Part shown: piece after piece, positions 29,706-38,761 of the stretch
Numbering within the stretch: the stretch's first letter is position 1
How the letters are laid out: each line of letters begins with the position of its first letter
Assembly (NCBI GenBank): GCA_022822625.1
Contig: JAJEAV010000026.1
Span: forward strand, 1 to 64,000
Origin: Gammaproteobacteria bacterium
GTDB taxonomy: Bacteria; Pseudomonadota; Gammaproteobacteria; Arenicellales; Poriferihabitantaceae
Direction of reading: 5' to 3'
DNA: 64,000 nucleotides
The notes under the pieces: model-generated
Database searches by the model: none
The model's input: the letters and a program-made list of their open reading frames with translations, nothing else
Told to the model about the DNA's origin: nothing
Position numbers and translations under genes: made by a program

Positions 29706-30800
29706 CTAGACATTGAAGCGAAAATGAATGATATCACCGTCTTTCACCACATAATCCCGACCCTGTTGATGCAGGCGCCCCGCTGCCTTTGCGCCTTGTT
29801 CACCCTTGAATGAGATGTAGTCTTCATAGGTGATCGTTTCAGCACAAATAAACCCCCTTTCGAAGTCACCGTGAATCGTACCGGCGGCTTGCGGTGCAGT
29901 AGCACCTTGCTTGATTGTCCATGCACGGACTTCCTTGGGGCCGGCGGTGAAAAAAGTATGAAGCCCCAGCAGGGAATAAGCTGCCCTGATTACTCGGTCA
30001 ATACCCTTTTCCTTATACCCCAGTTCCTTCAGGAACAATGTAGCTTCCGAGGGATTTAACTCGGAGATTTCCTGTTCGATGGCAGCACAGATCGGTACCA
30101 TCGTTGCGTTCTCGGAATCGGCAATACCCTGGATAGTCTCAATCCGTTCGTGGTCGCTTTGCATATTGTCAGAAACATTGACGATATACAGAACCGGCTT
30201 GCCGGTTATAAGGCAAAGCGAAGTAATGCGTTTCTGTTCTGACTCTTCCAGATCCAGCAGTCGTACCGGTTTTTCCTGTTCAAGATGGGATTTGACTCTT
30301 ACAAGAAGCTTGGCCAATGAGGATTGTTCCTTATCTCCCGATTTTTTGTGTTTCTCGGCATTGGCGAGAGCCTTTTCAACAGTCTGCAAGTCTGCAAGGA
30401 TCAGTTCAAGGTTGATGATCCTGATGTCGGAAATGGGATCAATCCGATTCGATACATGCATTACATTGCCGTCTTCAAACGCGCGCACCACATGGGCAAT
30501 TGCATCAACTTCGCGGATATGGGCTAAAAACCGGTTGCCAAGTCCTTCACCTGTCGATGCGCCTTCAACAAGACCGGCTATATCAACAAACTCGACTGTG
30601 GCAGGTATTAGTTTTTGCGGTTGTACGATATCGGAGATTGCCGTAATTCGCGGGTCTGACACCTCAACCATGCCAATATTGGGATCAATGGTGCAAAACG
30701 CATAATTTTCAGCCGGAGCCTGGCTGCCTTGCATCAGGGCATTGAACAGAGTTGATTTACCGACATTCGGCAATCCGACAATTCCGCACTTGAGTCCCAT
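29706..30800 (-). CDS. ychF: Ribosome-binding ATPase YchF
   Basis: 364 aa, the normal length for YchF (about 363). The OBG-family G domain begins GIVGLPNVGKSTLFNAL; DIAGLVEGASTGEGLGNRFL forms the G3 region and YIVNVSD the altered G4 that favours ATP. The C-terminal TGS domain ends with the conserved GRDYVVKDGDIIHFRFNV. It binds ribosomes and affects stress responses. It directly follows pth (2 bp apart), a conserved pairing. Confidence 0.98.
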   Translation of the reverse strand: MGLKCGIVGLPNVGKSTLFNALMQGSQAPAENYAFCTIDPNIGMVEVSDPRITAISDIVQPQKLIPATVEFVDIAGLVEGASTGEGLGNRFLAHIREVDAIAHVVRAFEDGNVMHVSNRIDPISDIRIINLELILADLQTVEKALANAEKHKKSGDKEQSSLAKLLVRVKSHLEQEKPVRLLDLEESEQKRITSLCLITGKPVLYIVNVSDNMQSDHERIETIQGIADSENATMVPICAAIEQEISELNPSEATLFLKELGYKEKGIDRVIRAAYSLLGLHTFFTAGPKEVRAWTIKQGATAPQAAGTIHGDFERGFICAETITYEDYISFKGEQGAKAAGRLHQQGRDYVVKDGDIIHFRFNV

Positions 30801-30802
30801 GG

Positions 30803-31420
30803 CTAACTGGACTCCAGGTGACCCTGGTCTCTGGTATGGAGGTGATGCATTGCGCGTTCCAGTTCTCCAGATATCACAAGATTCATGACCTGCATGGATT
30901 GATCCATAGACCGGTTAATGAGTGCAAGATTACGTACTCCAGGATTGGATAAAACATGATTGGTAACCAACGAGGCAGACTGGGGATGTCCGACTCCAAT
31001 ACGCAACCTGAGGAAGTCAGCTGCATCAAGAGATTTTCCCAAGTCTCGAAGTCCATTGTGCCCGCCATGTCCACCTCCAAATTTGAGCCGGCAAATTCCG
31101 GGGGCAAGGTCAATTTCGTCATGAACAACCAGAATCTGGTTTGGCTCAATCCTGAAATAGGAAGCACAGGGTGCAACAGACCGGCCGCTGTTATTCATGA
31201 AAGTGGTCGGGGCTAGAACACGAATAACCCTCTGCTCAAAGAGGAATTCACTGAAAAGACCCTGAAATCGTGTCTCCGGTTTCAGGTCGAAATGGTATTC
31301 ACTTCCTAGTCGATCAAGAAACCACCAGCCTACGTTATGTCGCGTATCAGCGTATTTTTTACCCGGGTTTCCAAGTCCGACAATCAGTGAAATTTCACGA
31401 AACCCGCTCACTCGAACCAA
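30803..31420 (-). CDS. pth: Peptidyl-tRNA hydrolase
   Basis: 205 aa. The N-terminal LIVGLGNPGKKYADTRHNVGWW holds the catalytic His and Asn; TTFMNNSGRSV, VVHDEIDLAPG and GGGHGGHNGLRD are further family motifs. The enzyme releases tRNA from stalled peptidyl-tRNA in the cytoplasm. The likely start is the internal methionine or V a few residues in, because MVRVSGFREISLIVGLG has a short extra leader. It lies between rplY and ychF in one orientation. Confidence 0.97.
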   Translation of the reverse strand: MVRVSGFREISLIVGLGNPGKKYADTRHNVGWWFLDRLGSEYHFDLKPETRFQGLFSEFLFEQRVIRVLAPTTFMNNSGRSVAPCASYFRIEPNQILVVHDEIDLAPGICRLKFGGGHGGHNGLRDLGKSLDAADFLRLRIGVGHPQSASLVTNHVLSNPGVRNLALINRSMDQSMQVMNLVISGELERAMHHLHTRDQGHLESS

Positions 31421-31468
31421 TTCCAGGATTCCTGTCGAAAACAGGGACGAAGATCGATGTTTCCATGT

Positions 31469-32152
31469 CTATTCGTCTGGGCTTTCCTTGTCAGTGTCTG
31501 GTTTTCCTTCCTGTTCGTCTTCTGCTGCAACTGTCACCTCCTGTTCTTCTTCAACAACGGTTTCGACTCGACGTGCGGAAACAGACACAATCGCCAAATC
31601 ATGCATTCCCGACTCATCGTACATCAGGGCGGTTAACTGAACACCCTCAGGAAGTTGAATATCGGACAGATGTAGTGACTCATTCTTTTGCATGCTGGAT
31701 ACATCGACCTCAATCCGTTCTGGCAGATCTTCGGGTAGGCAGGTTACCTCTACCGAAGTGATGAGGTGATTAATCATGCCACCGTCAATCTTCACGCCCA
31801 CGCATTCATCTTCGCCTTCAAAATGGATTGGCATACTGATAACAATCGGTTTGTTGCGATCAACTCTCTGGAAGTCTGCATGCAGGATATTGGCTTTGTG
31901 AGGATGCCTTTGGACGTCTTTCAAAATAGCCTGTTCCTTGTTGCCATCGGTATTGATGACGATCACTGCTGAATAGAAGTTTTCTTCTTCCAGAGAATGA
32001 AACAGTACATCATGATTAATGGCGATACTGATGTTGGGTTTCCCACCACCATAAAGTACGGCAGGTACATCGCCTTCGCGCCTCAAGCGTCGAACCAGAC
32101 CGGTGCCGGAGCGAGCTCGAACCCGAGCGGTTAATTCAAATTGTTCAGACAT
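31469..32152 (-). CDS. rplY: 50S ribosomal protein L25 (general stress protein Ctc form)
   Basis: 227 aa from the ATG at 32152 (MSEQFELTARVR). The longer ORF of the track adds 58 unlikely residues that overlap prs, and an AAGGT ribosome site sits just upstream of this ATG. The N-terminal L25 domain (GTGLVRRLRREGDVPAVLYGG) binds 5S rRNA. The C-terminal beta domain (GMINHLITSVEVTCLPEDLPE) is the Ctc/TL5 extension. An acidic tail rich in E, V and D closes the protein. It is downstream of prs, the standard order. Confidence 0.96.
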   Translation of the reverse strand: MSEQFELTARVRARSGTGLVRRLRREGDVPAVLYGGGKPNISIAINHDVLFHSLEEENFYSAVIVINTDGNKEQAILKDVQRHPHKANILHADFQRVDRNKPIVISMPIHFEGEDECVGVKIDGGMINHLITSVEVTCLPEDLPERIEVDVSSMQKNESLHLSDIQLPEGVQLTALMYDESGMHDLAIVSVSARRVETVVEEEQEVTVAAEDEQEGKPDTDKESPDE

Positions 32153-32174
32153 GGTTATTACCTTGGTATATTGA

Positions 32175-33128
32175 TTATTCAATGAAAAGATTGCTGATGG
32201 AATCGCCTGTTGCGATTCTACGAATAGACTCTGCGAGCAATTCGGCAACTGATAACTGGGTGATTTTTGGACAGTTTCGTGCTTCTTCACTAAGCGGAAT
32301 TGAATTTGTGACCAGCACTTCATCAATTTTCGATTCTAAAATGCGATGGATAGCAGGGCCGGACAGTACCGGGTGAGTGCAGCTTGCCAGGACCTTGATG
32401 GCGCCATGATCATACAATGCCGTAGCAGCCTGACACAAGGTATTGGCCGTATCTACCATATCATCAATCAGAATGCATGACCGATCCGTGACATCACCGA
32501 TGATGTGCATGACTTCGGCCTGATTGGCCTGAGGTCTTCGCTTGTCAATAATCGCAAGGTCCGTATCCAGCAATTTGGCCATGGCCCGGGCCCGCACTAC
32601 ACCGCCCACATCAGGGGAAACAATGACGGGGTTTGGGAGTTGTTTCCTCCATAACTCACTCATCATTACCGGAGAACCATAAATGTTATCGGTTGGAATA
32701 TCAAAAAATCCCTGAATCTGGTCTGCATGCAGATCCATGACCAGAACCCGGTCGGATCCGGATATGGTAATCATTTCGGCAACCAGCTTGGCCGATATGG
32801 CAACCCGGGAATTGCGCGGACGCCGATCCTGTCTAGAGTATCCGAAGTAGGGAATGACGGCCGTGATTCTCGCTGCTGACGAGCGTTTCAGTGCATCAAT
32901 CATGATCAACAGCTCCATGAGATTATGATTGCTCGGAGCACAGGTTGGCTGAATGATGAAGCAGTCTTGACCACGAACATTCTGCAGGATTTCAACATTT
33001 ATCTCGCCATCGCTGAATGTTTCCACCGTAGCCTTGCCGAGTGAAACCCCCAGTACCTGGGCAACTTCAACTGCCAATGGCAAATTGGCGTTGCCAGTAA
33101 AAATTGTCAGGTTCTCGGGAGACAGCAT
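32175..33128 (-). CDS. prs: Ribose-phosphate pyrophosphokinase
   Basis: 317 aa. Visible motifs are [12 protein letters not shown] (ATP-binding loop), [16 protein letters not shown] and the PRPP loop [14 protein letters not shown]. The enzyme makes PRPP from ribose 5-phosphate and ATP for nucleotide, histidine and tryptophan synthesis. It starts 24 bp after the tRNA-Gln gene on the same strand, so both are probably co-transcribed, with rplY, pth and ychF downstream. Confidence 0.98.
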   Translation of the reverse strand: MLSPENLTIFTGNANLPLAVEVAQVLGVSLGKATVETFSDGEINVEILQNVRGQDCFIIQPTCAPSNHNLMELLIMIDALKRSSAARITAVIPYFGYSRQDRRPRNSRVAISAKLVAEMITISGSDRVLVMDLHADQIQGFFDIPTDNIYGSPVMMSELWRKQLPNPVIVSPDVGGVVRARAMAKLLDTDLAIIDKRRPQANQAEVMHIIGDVTDRSCILIDDMVDTANTLCQAATALYDHGAIKVLASCTHPVLSGPAIHRILESKIDEVLVTNSIPLSEEARNCPKITQLSVAELLAESIRRIATGDSISNLFIE

Positions 33129-33152
33129 GATAAGGTCGATTGACGGTCATTA

Positions 33153-33229
33153 TGGCTGGGGTGGGAGGATTCGAACCTCCGAATGCCGGGATCAAAACCC
33201 GGTGCCTTAGTCCACTTGGCTACACCCCA
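33153..33229 (-). tRNA. tRNA-Gln (anticodon TTG)
   Basis: On the minus strand the sequence folds as a 77-nt cloverleaf: acceptor stem TGGGGTG/CACCCCA, discriminator G and encoded CCA. The anticodon stem CCGGG/CCCGG holds the loop TTTTGAT, so the anticodon is TTG. The T arm reads GGAGGTTCGAATCCTCC. A tRNA-Gln directly before prs is common in Gammaproteobacteria. Confidence 0.95.
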
Positions 33230-33239
33230 AACTGGTTTT

Positions 33240-33819
33240 GAAATGATGTTTTCAAGTCATTAATTGCCAAAATTCAAATTCTGATTTTTGTGTTTTCATC
33301 TAGAGTCATCCCAGAATTGACTGCTCGATACTCACGGAAAACATCGGGTGCAGCAATCGCAAACATGGTTCCCGGCACGATAGGCCGCAGTCATGTCCAT
33401 CAGGAACGGCCTACAACATCGGCCGCACTGGAATATGCATCGACTACAGGTGATTTCGGCGTTAGGGTAATCAGGATAAGCCTGAGTTTGAGTAACTTGC
33501 CAAATGCCCGGCTGTTTTTTCGGAGGTTGAATTGTAATTTCAGGATACCTTGCTGTCAATTGAAAATACACTGCAAGCCGATTCCGGCACGACATGGAGT
33601 CGATGGGATTGATGTGGCTTAACCGAGTCAAGGTTCCGGTTCAGGGCAACCTGGACAATATTGGAATTGTTGGTTTTCAGTCAAATTGTTCAGAAATTGA
33701 CAATTTAACCAAATTAATGAAAATTAAATTCACAAAAAACGAAAATATTTGTATATTATCGAAACATGTGCTTGATTATTGCAAGTTTTCATTTTGACCT
33801 ATAGGAGGTTTACATTACA
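33240..33819. promoter_or_regulatory. Intergenic region with the probable glp operon promoter
   Basis: About 580 bp between divergent tRNA-Gln and glpV. The left two thirds hold only unrecognised overlapping frames. The right part is AT-rich, with two direct CGAAA elements at 33740 and 33760, exactly 20 bp apart, flanking TATATTAT. DeoR-type regulators such as GlpR often bind TTTCG-containing repeats, so this may be the operator. An AGGAGG ribosome site at 33803-33808 serves the ATG at 33820. Confidence 0.45.
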
Positions 33820-35562
33820 ATGATGAAGAAAATCTTGCTGACCTTTGTGGTTACCCTGCTCATTTTGACAGGCGCTTTACGCATCGCGTCAGCCGACATG
33901 GCAAGAGCCATGAGCTGGATCAGTTCCGAGTTTCAGCCATCTACGCTCACGGCAGATGAGCAAAGAGCAGAAATGGAATGGTTTATCAAGGCGGCCGAGC
34001 CCTTTAAGGGCATGGAGATCAATGTCCTGTCGGAAACCATTCCAACTCACGAATACGAGTCAAAGGTTCTGACCAAGGCATTCGAGGAAATTACCGGAAT
34101 CAAGGTCAACCATCAGTTGCTTGGTGAGGGTGAAGTGGTTCAGGCTGTGCAGACACAGATGCAGACTAATCGAAATCTCTATGATGCCTACATCAACGAC
34201 TCGGACCTGATTGGGACACATTCACGTTTGCAGCTTGCTGTAAACCTGACCGACTGGATGGCTGGAGAAGGAGCCGATGTAACTTCGCCGACACTGGATG
34301 TCGATGACTTCATGGGCAAAAGCTTTACCACGGGTCCGGACGGCAAGCTCTACCAGTTACCCGATCAGCAGTTCGCAAATCTGTACTGGTTCCGTTACGA
34401 CTGGTTCAATCGTCCCGAACTGCAGGCCCGCTTCAAGGAACTGTATGGCTATGATCTGGGTGTGCCGGTTAACTGGTCAGCCTATGAAGACATTGCCGAG
34501 TTCTTCTCGGTACATGTCCAGGAAATAGACGGAGTTCGAGTTTATGGTCACATGGACTACGGAAAACGTGCACCTGACCTTGGCTGGCGCATGACTGATG
34601 CATGGTTGTCCATGGCTGGTGCCGGAAGCAAGGGGTTGCCGAATGGTGTACCCGTGGACGAATGGGGAATTCGCATGGAAGATGGAACCTGCAATCCGGT
34701 TGGTGCATCAGTATCGCGTGGTGGTGCAGCGAATGCTCCGGCCGCAGTTTATGCAATTCGCAAGTGGGATGAGTGGCTCCGTAAATATGCACCTCCCGGT
34801 GCTGCAAGCTATGACTTCTATCAGTCCTTGCCGGCACTGTCTCAGGGCAATGTTGCCCAGCAGATTTTCTGGTACACCGCTTTCACGGCATCCATGGTTG
34901 CACCGAAGAGTGAAGGCAACAATACCGTGGATGACGAAGGCAATCCGCTTTGGCGAATGGCACCATCGCCACATGGCCCTTACTGGGAAAAAGGCCAGAA
35001 ACTCGGCTATCAGGATGCGGGGTCCTGGACTCTGTTCAAGTCAACACCGGTTGAGCGTCGCAAGGCGGCCTGGCTGTATGCCCAGTTTACCGTTTCCAAA
35101 GCCGTTTCACTGAAAAAGACGCATGTTGGTTTGACCCCGATTCGTGATAGCGATATTCGTCACAAGTCATTTACGGAACGTGCACCGAAACTCGGAGGAT
35201 TGGTTGAGTTCTACCGTTCGCCCGATCGGGTAAGATGGTCGCCTACCGGCATTAACGTGCCCGATTACCCAAAACTGGCGCAAATCTGGTGGCAACAGAT
35301 CGGTGATGTGAACTCTGGTGCATTTACACCTCAGGAAGCCATGGATCGACTAGCTTCTGAAATGGACCAGGTCATGGCAAGAATGCAGGTGGCGGATGAG
35401 CGTAACCAGACTTACGGTGGCTGTGGGCCCAGACTCAACGAGGAGAAGGACCCAGAGTGGTGGCTCAGTCAACCCGGTTCACCCAAGGCCAAGGTCAATG
35501 AAAAGCCACAGGGTAAAACCGTAAATTATGATGAACTTGTCAAGCGCTGGAGCGAGAATTAA
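33820..35562 (+). CDS. glpV: Glycerol ABC transporter substrate-binding protein GlpV
   Basis: 580 aa. It begins with a Sec signal peptide (KKILLTFVVTLLILTGALRIASA). The mature protein is a large family 1 type binding protein: EITGIKVNHQLLGEGEVVQAVQTQM, then DGKLYQLPDQQFANLYWFRYDWF and the C-terminal CGPRLNEEKDPEWWLS, all familiar from glycerol-binding GlpV proteins of alphaproteobacteria. It would capture glycerol in the periplasm for GlpSTPQ. The strong AGGAGG and a hairpin after the stop fit the high expression expected of a binding protein. It is the first gene of the operon. Confidence 0.9.
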   Translation: MMKKILLTFVVTLLILTGALRIASADMARAMSWISSEFQPSTLTADEQRAEMEWFIKAAEPFKGMEINVLSETIPTHEYESKVLTKAFEEITGIKVNHQLLGEGEVVQAVQTQMQTNRNLYDAYINDSDLIGTHSRLQLAVNLTDWMAGEGADVTSPTLDVDDFMGKSFTTGPDGKLYQLPDQQFANLYWFRYDWFNRPELQARFKELYGYDLGVPVNWSAYEDIAEFFSVHVQEIDGVRVYGHMDYGKRAPDLGWRMTDAWLSMAGAGSKGLPNGVPVDEWGIRMEDGTCNPVGASVSRGGAANAPAAVYAIRKWDEWLRKYAPPGAASYDFYQSLPALSQGNVAQQIFWYTAFTASMVAPKSEGNNTVDDEGNPLWRMAPSPHGPYWEKGQKLGYQDAGSWTLFKSTPVERRKAAWLYAQFTVSKAVSLKKTHVGLTPIRDSDIRHKSFTERAPKLGGLVEFYRSPDRVRWSPTGINVPDYPKLAQIWWQQIGDVNSGAFTPQEAMDRLASEMDQVMARMQVADERNQTYGGCGPRLNEEKDPEWWLSQPGSPKAKVNEKPQGKTVNYDELVKRWSEN

Positions 35563-35580
35563 TTTTCCCTGAGTTGAGTT

Positions 35581-35632
35581 ATCGTTTGTCTGCTTTGAGT
35601 GAATTCTTCATTCAGGCAGGCAAACGATTTTC
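35581..35632 (+). terminator. Hairpin with T-run between glpV and glpR
   Basis: ATCGTTTGTCTGC (35581-35593) pairs with GCAGGCAAACGAT (35616-35628) over 13 bp with one G-T pair, followed by TTTTC. It would act as a partial terminator or as a 3' stabiliser of the glpV message, lowering expression of the downstream genes relative to the binding protein. Confidence 0.75.
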
Positions 35633-35772
35633 TTGATCCTGTTTACTGGGAATACCGGAATGTATGCATCCTGATTCCGAATCGGCATTCCTCGTAGTGC
35701 TCCCTTTGTCGTTGCATGCTCGCTGGTTCGATATTGCAGCATCATTTCAGCCAAGGCCAGAGAAACCAGCCA

Positions 35773-36591
35773 ATGGAACTTGAATCCCGTGAACGTGTAG
35801 ACCTTAATCTGAGACAGAGGGAGGTTTGGAAAATTGCGAAAACAGAAGGACTTGTACAGGTTGATCGACTGGCCGAGAGACTCAACGTTTCGGCACAGAC
35901 CATACGTCGGGATTTGAATCAACTGACCCGGGCCCGTCTGTTACAGCGAATACACGGAGGGGCCATTACTTGCGACAGTGTTGTCAATCTGGGCTATGGG
36001 GCCCGCAAGTTGCTCGCTACTGAAGGCAAGACACGAATTGCCAGGAAAGCAGCTGAACTCATTCCAAACGATTGTTCCCTGTTTATCAACATAGGAACCA
36101 CGACAGAACAGGTGGCGGCCGAACTGGCTCGTCAGCACGAGGGATTGCTGGTCGTAACCAATAACCTGAATGTGCTTAATACCGTTGTCCAGAACGATCA
36201 GATCGAGGTCTTTATTGTCGGGGGACAGATTCGCCCTCAGGACGGTGGAATTGTCGACAACACTGCTGCGGATTTTGTGAGCCAGTTTCGAGTAGATTAT
36301 GCAGTCATCGGAGCCTCTTCGATTGAAGAGGAAGGTATCGTTACAGACTTTGACTGGCGGGAAGTTCACGTAGCTCAAACCATGATTCAGCATGCACGAG
36401 GGGTGATTCTGGTTGCCGATTCAAACAAGTTCAAGCGCAAGGCGCCTGTTTTCCTGTGTGAATTGAAGGAAATCAACCATTTCATTACAGACGCCGAAGT
36501 GCCCGAAAAACTCATGCAATATGCAAATTCAAATGGAGTGAGTGTGCATATATGCAGCCAGCATCACGAGATTTCTGGCGTTGTCGGTTGA
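35773..36591 (+). CDS. glpR: DeoR-family glycerol regulator GlpR
   Basis: 272 aa from the ATG at 35773 (MELESRERVDLN); the track start at 35716 adds an unlikely leader. The N-terminal DeoR winged helix reads REVWKIAKTEGLVQVDRLAERLNVSAQTIRRDLNQL, followed by RIHGGAI. The C-terminal sugar-phosphate domain has LFINIGTTTEQVA and ILVADSNKFKRKAP. GlpR proteins repress glycerol genes and respond to glycerol 3-phosphate. Its place inside the operon, between glpV and glpS, suggests feedback on its own transcription. Confidence 0.93.
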   Translation: MELESRERVDLNLRQREVWKIAKTEGLVQVDRLAERLNVSAQTIRRDLNQLTRARLLQRIHGGAITCDSVVNLGYGARKLLATEGKTRIARKAAELIPNDCSLFINIGTTTEQVAAELARQHEGLLVVTNNLNVLNTVVQNDQIEVFIVGGQIRPQDGGIVDNTAADFVSQFRVDYAVIGASSIEEEGIVTDFDWREVHVAQTMIQHARGVILVADSNKFKRKAPVFLCELKEINHFITDAEVPEKLMQYANSNGVSVHICSQHHEISGVVG

Positions 36592-37651
36592 ACTCAGGAA
36601 CGTAGACAAGGTCGTGGATGGCATGGTTCACATTCATCCTGTGAACCTGCTCCTTCAGGACAGGGAATTCAATGTGCTGCTTGGTGCCACATTAAGTGGA
36701 AAGACCACGCTCTTGAGATTGATGGCCGGGCTTGAGAAGCCCTCATCGGGGGAAGTTTTGTTCTCGGGGAAAAATGTCACTGGCGTTTCAGTACAGAAAC
36801 GAAACATTGCCATGGTCTATCAGGAATTCATCAACTACCCGAATTTCAGTGTTTTCGACAATATCGCATCTCCGCTCAGGGTTGCCGGGAAGAAGCCGGA
36901 CCAGATCAAGCAGGAGGTCGGGGAAATTGCTGAATTGCTCAGGCTGTCCGAATTTCTGGATCGTGATATCGCCAGTCTGTCAGGGGGGCAGCAGCAACGT
37001 ATTGCTCTGGCACGGGCACTGGTAAAGCGGGCTTCACTGGTCCTGCTTGATGAGCCACTGGCGAATCTGGACTACAAACTGAGAGAGCAATTGCGTGAAG
37101 AGCTGCCACGGCTGTTTGTAGCATCCGGTTCCACGGTGGTTTATGCAACCAGTGAACCTGAAGAAGCGCTTATGCTTGGTGGTCACATTGCAATGCTACA
37201 TGAAGGGAAGGTTGTACAGTATGGCAAGACAACGGACATTTATCGACGGCCCGGGAATCTGGAAAGTGCAAGAATATTCTCTCATCCGCCAATCAATGTG
37301 ACAACGATTGTCAAGTCAAGCGGCGTGATTGCGATTCCGGGAGTCACTGAATGGCAGTGCCCCGAGGTATTTCGGGATCGTCCGGATGGCGAGTATCTTC
37401 TCGGAATTCGACCGCATCACTTGAGTTTGACCAGCCCAGAACGAGATGCCAGGCTAGTTACCATATCGGGAACCGTGCAACTAGCGGAAATCAGCGGTTC
37501 AGTCAGTCTTGTTCACATGCGCATTAATGGCAATGACTGGATTTCCGAATCCGGGGGCATTCATCCGCATTCGATCGGAGAGTCGATAAAAGTATATATG
37601 CATCTTGATGGGTGCCTTTATTTTGACCGGGACGGTACCGCGATCTACTGA
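36581..37651 (+). CDS. glpS: Glycerol ABC transporter ATP-binding protein GlpS
   Basis: About 356 aa, starting at the TTG at 36581 (SVELRNVDKVV), which overlaps the glpR stop by 11 bp; the track start 36542 is further inside glpR. Walker A is GATLSGKTT rather than the usual GPSGCGKS, as in GlpS proteins. The signature is LSGGQQQRIALARAL and Walker B LVLLDEPLANLD. A C-terminal TOBE-like domain follows. It pairs with GlpT to power glycerol import. Confidence 0.9.
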   Translation: MSVELRNVDKVVDGMVHIHPVNLLLQDREFNVLLGATLSGKTTLLRLMAGLEKPSSGEVLFSGKNVTGVSVQKRNIAMVYQEFINYPNFSVFDNIASPLRVAGKKPDQIKQEVGEIAELLRLSEFLDRDIASLSGGQQQRIALARALVKRASLVLLDEPLANLDYKLREQLREELPRLFVASGSTVVYATSEPEEALMLGGHIAMLHEGKVVQYGKTTDIYRRPGNLESARIFSHPPINVTTIVKSSGVIAIPGVTEWQCPEVFRDRPDGEYLLGIRPHHLSLTSPERDARLVTISGTVQLAEISGSVSLVHMRINGNDWISESGGIHPHSIGESIKVYMHLDGCLYFDRDGTAIY

Positions 37652-37666
37652 CGAAAATACGAGATC

Positions 37667-38761
37667 ATGACCAAAATCGCCCTGCAGAATATTAGACACA
37701 GCTATCTAGGCAGTCCGCAAACGGACGGGGATTTTGCAATCAAGCACATTAATACGGTGTTTGAAGATGGTGGGGCCTATGCACTGTTGGGGCCATCCGG
37801 TTGTGGCAAGACTACCTTGCTGGGTATTGTCTCCGGCCTCATATCGCCGACCTCAGGGCGAATTCTGTTTGATGGAGAAGACATCACCAGGGTGGATACG
37901 ATTCATCGTCATATCGCCCAGGTATTCCAGTTTCCGGTCATCTACGACACCATGACGGTATTCGACAATCTTGCATTTCCACTTCGCAACAGAAAAGTGC
38001 CGGAATCCGATATCAAGGCCAGGGTTCTTGACGTTGCAAAAATGCTGGATCTGGAAGAGGGCATTCATCGAAGAGCGGCTTCGCTGACGGTTGATGGCAA
38101 GCAGAAAATTTCCCTAGGCCGTGGTCTGGTGAGAGAAGATGTTAATGTCATGATGTTTGATGAACCCCTGACGGTTATTGACCAGAACATGAAGTGGGAA
38201 TTGCGTTCCAAGTTGAAAGAACTGCATCAGAATGTACGGACAACCATGATCTACGTAACCCACGACCAGACAGAAGCACTGACTTTTGCGGATGAAGTGC
38301 TGGTCATGTACGAGGGCAGGGTTGTTCAGTCTGGAACACCGGTCGAGCTGTTTGAAAAACCCAGGCATACTTTTGTAGGCTATTTCATTGGTTCCCCTGG
38401 CATGAATATATTTCCCTGCCAAATCAGCGGTGAGACCGTGGAGTTCTCGGGGTTACCGATTGAGTGTGACAATCAGATTCAAGGTATACGAAGTCTTCAG
38501 GACAGTCAGGCCATTACCGAGATTGGCATCCGCCCCGAATATGTCCGGTTCAGCAATCAGGGTATTCCAGTCAGGATTTGCCGGGTTGATGATCTTGGAC
38601 GACACCAACTGGTACATGTTGAGCATGAGCATCATGCAATCAAGTTGATATGTCCGGAAGATGCGCCCATACCGGAAGGCAGTGCATGCGTCCGTTTTGA
38701 GAAATCCCGAACGTTTCTGTATGCCGATAAATGGCTGGCAGGGGAGGGTAGCCAGTCATGA
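37667..38761 (+). CDS. glpT: Glycerol ABC transporter ATP-binding protein GlpT
   Basis: 364 aa. Walker A LGPSGCGKTTLLGIVSGL is normal, as are Walker B VNVMMFDEPLTVID and the His switch VTHDQTEA. The signature is the atypical LTVDGKQKISLGRGLVR instead of LSGGQ, a feature I recall from GlpT subunits. A C-terminal regulatory beta domain follows. Together with GlpS it would form an ATPase heterodimer. This is the ABC subunit, not the E. coli glycerol-3-phosphate antiporter that shares the name. Its stop overlaps glpP by 4 bp. Confidence 0.9.
   Translation: MTKIALQNIRHSYLGSPQTDGDFAIKHINTVFEDGGAYALLGPSGCGKTTLLGIVSGLISPTSGRILFDGEDITRVDTIHRHIAQVFQFPVIYDTMTVFDNLAFPLRNRKVPESDIKARVLDVAKMLDLEEGIHRRAASLTVDGKQKISLGRGLVREDVNVMMFDEPLTVIDQNMKWELRSKLKELHQNVRTTMIYVTHDQTEALTFADEVLVMYEGRVVQSGTPVELFEKPRHTFVGYFIGSPGMNIFPCQISGETVEFSGLPIECDNQIQGIRSLQDSQAITEIGIRPEYVRFSNQGIPVRICRVDDLGRHQLVHVEHEHHAIKLICPEDAPIPEGSACVRFEKSRTFLYADKWLAGEGSQS

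Noticed and set aside
33332-33631. Minus-strand 99-aa frame rich in Cys (CSRCIFQCGRCC), possibly a zinc protein or an L31 remnant
   Set aside because: Cys spacing does not fit L31 or any zinc ribbon I know, and overlapping frames on the other strand are equally long.
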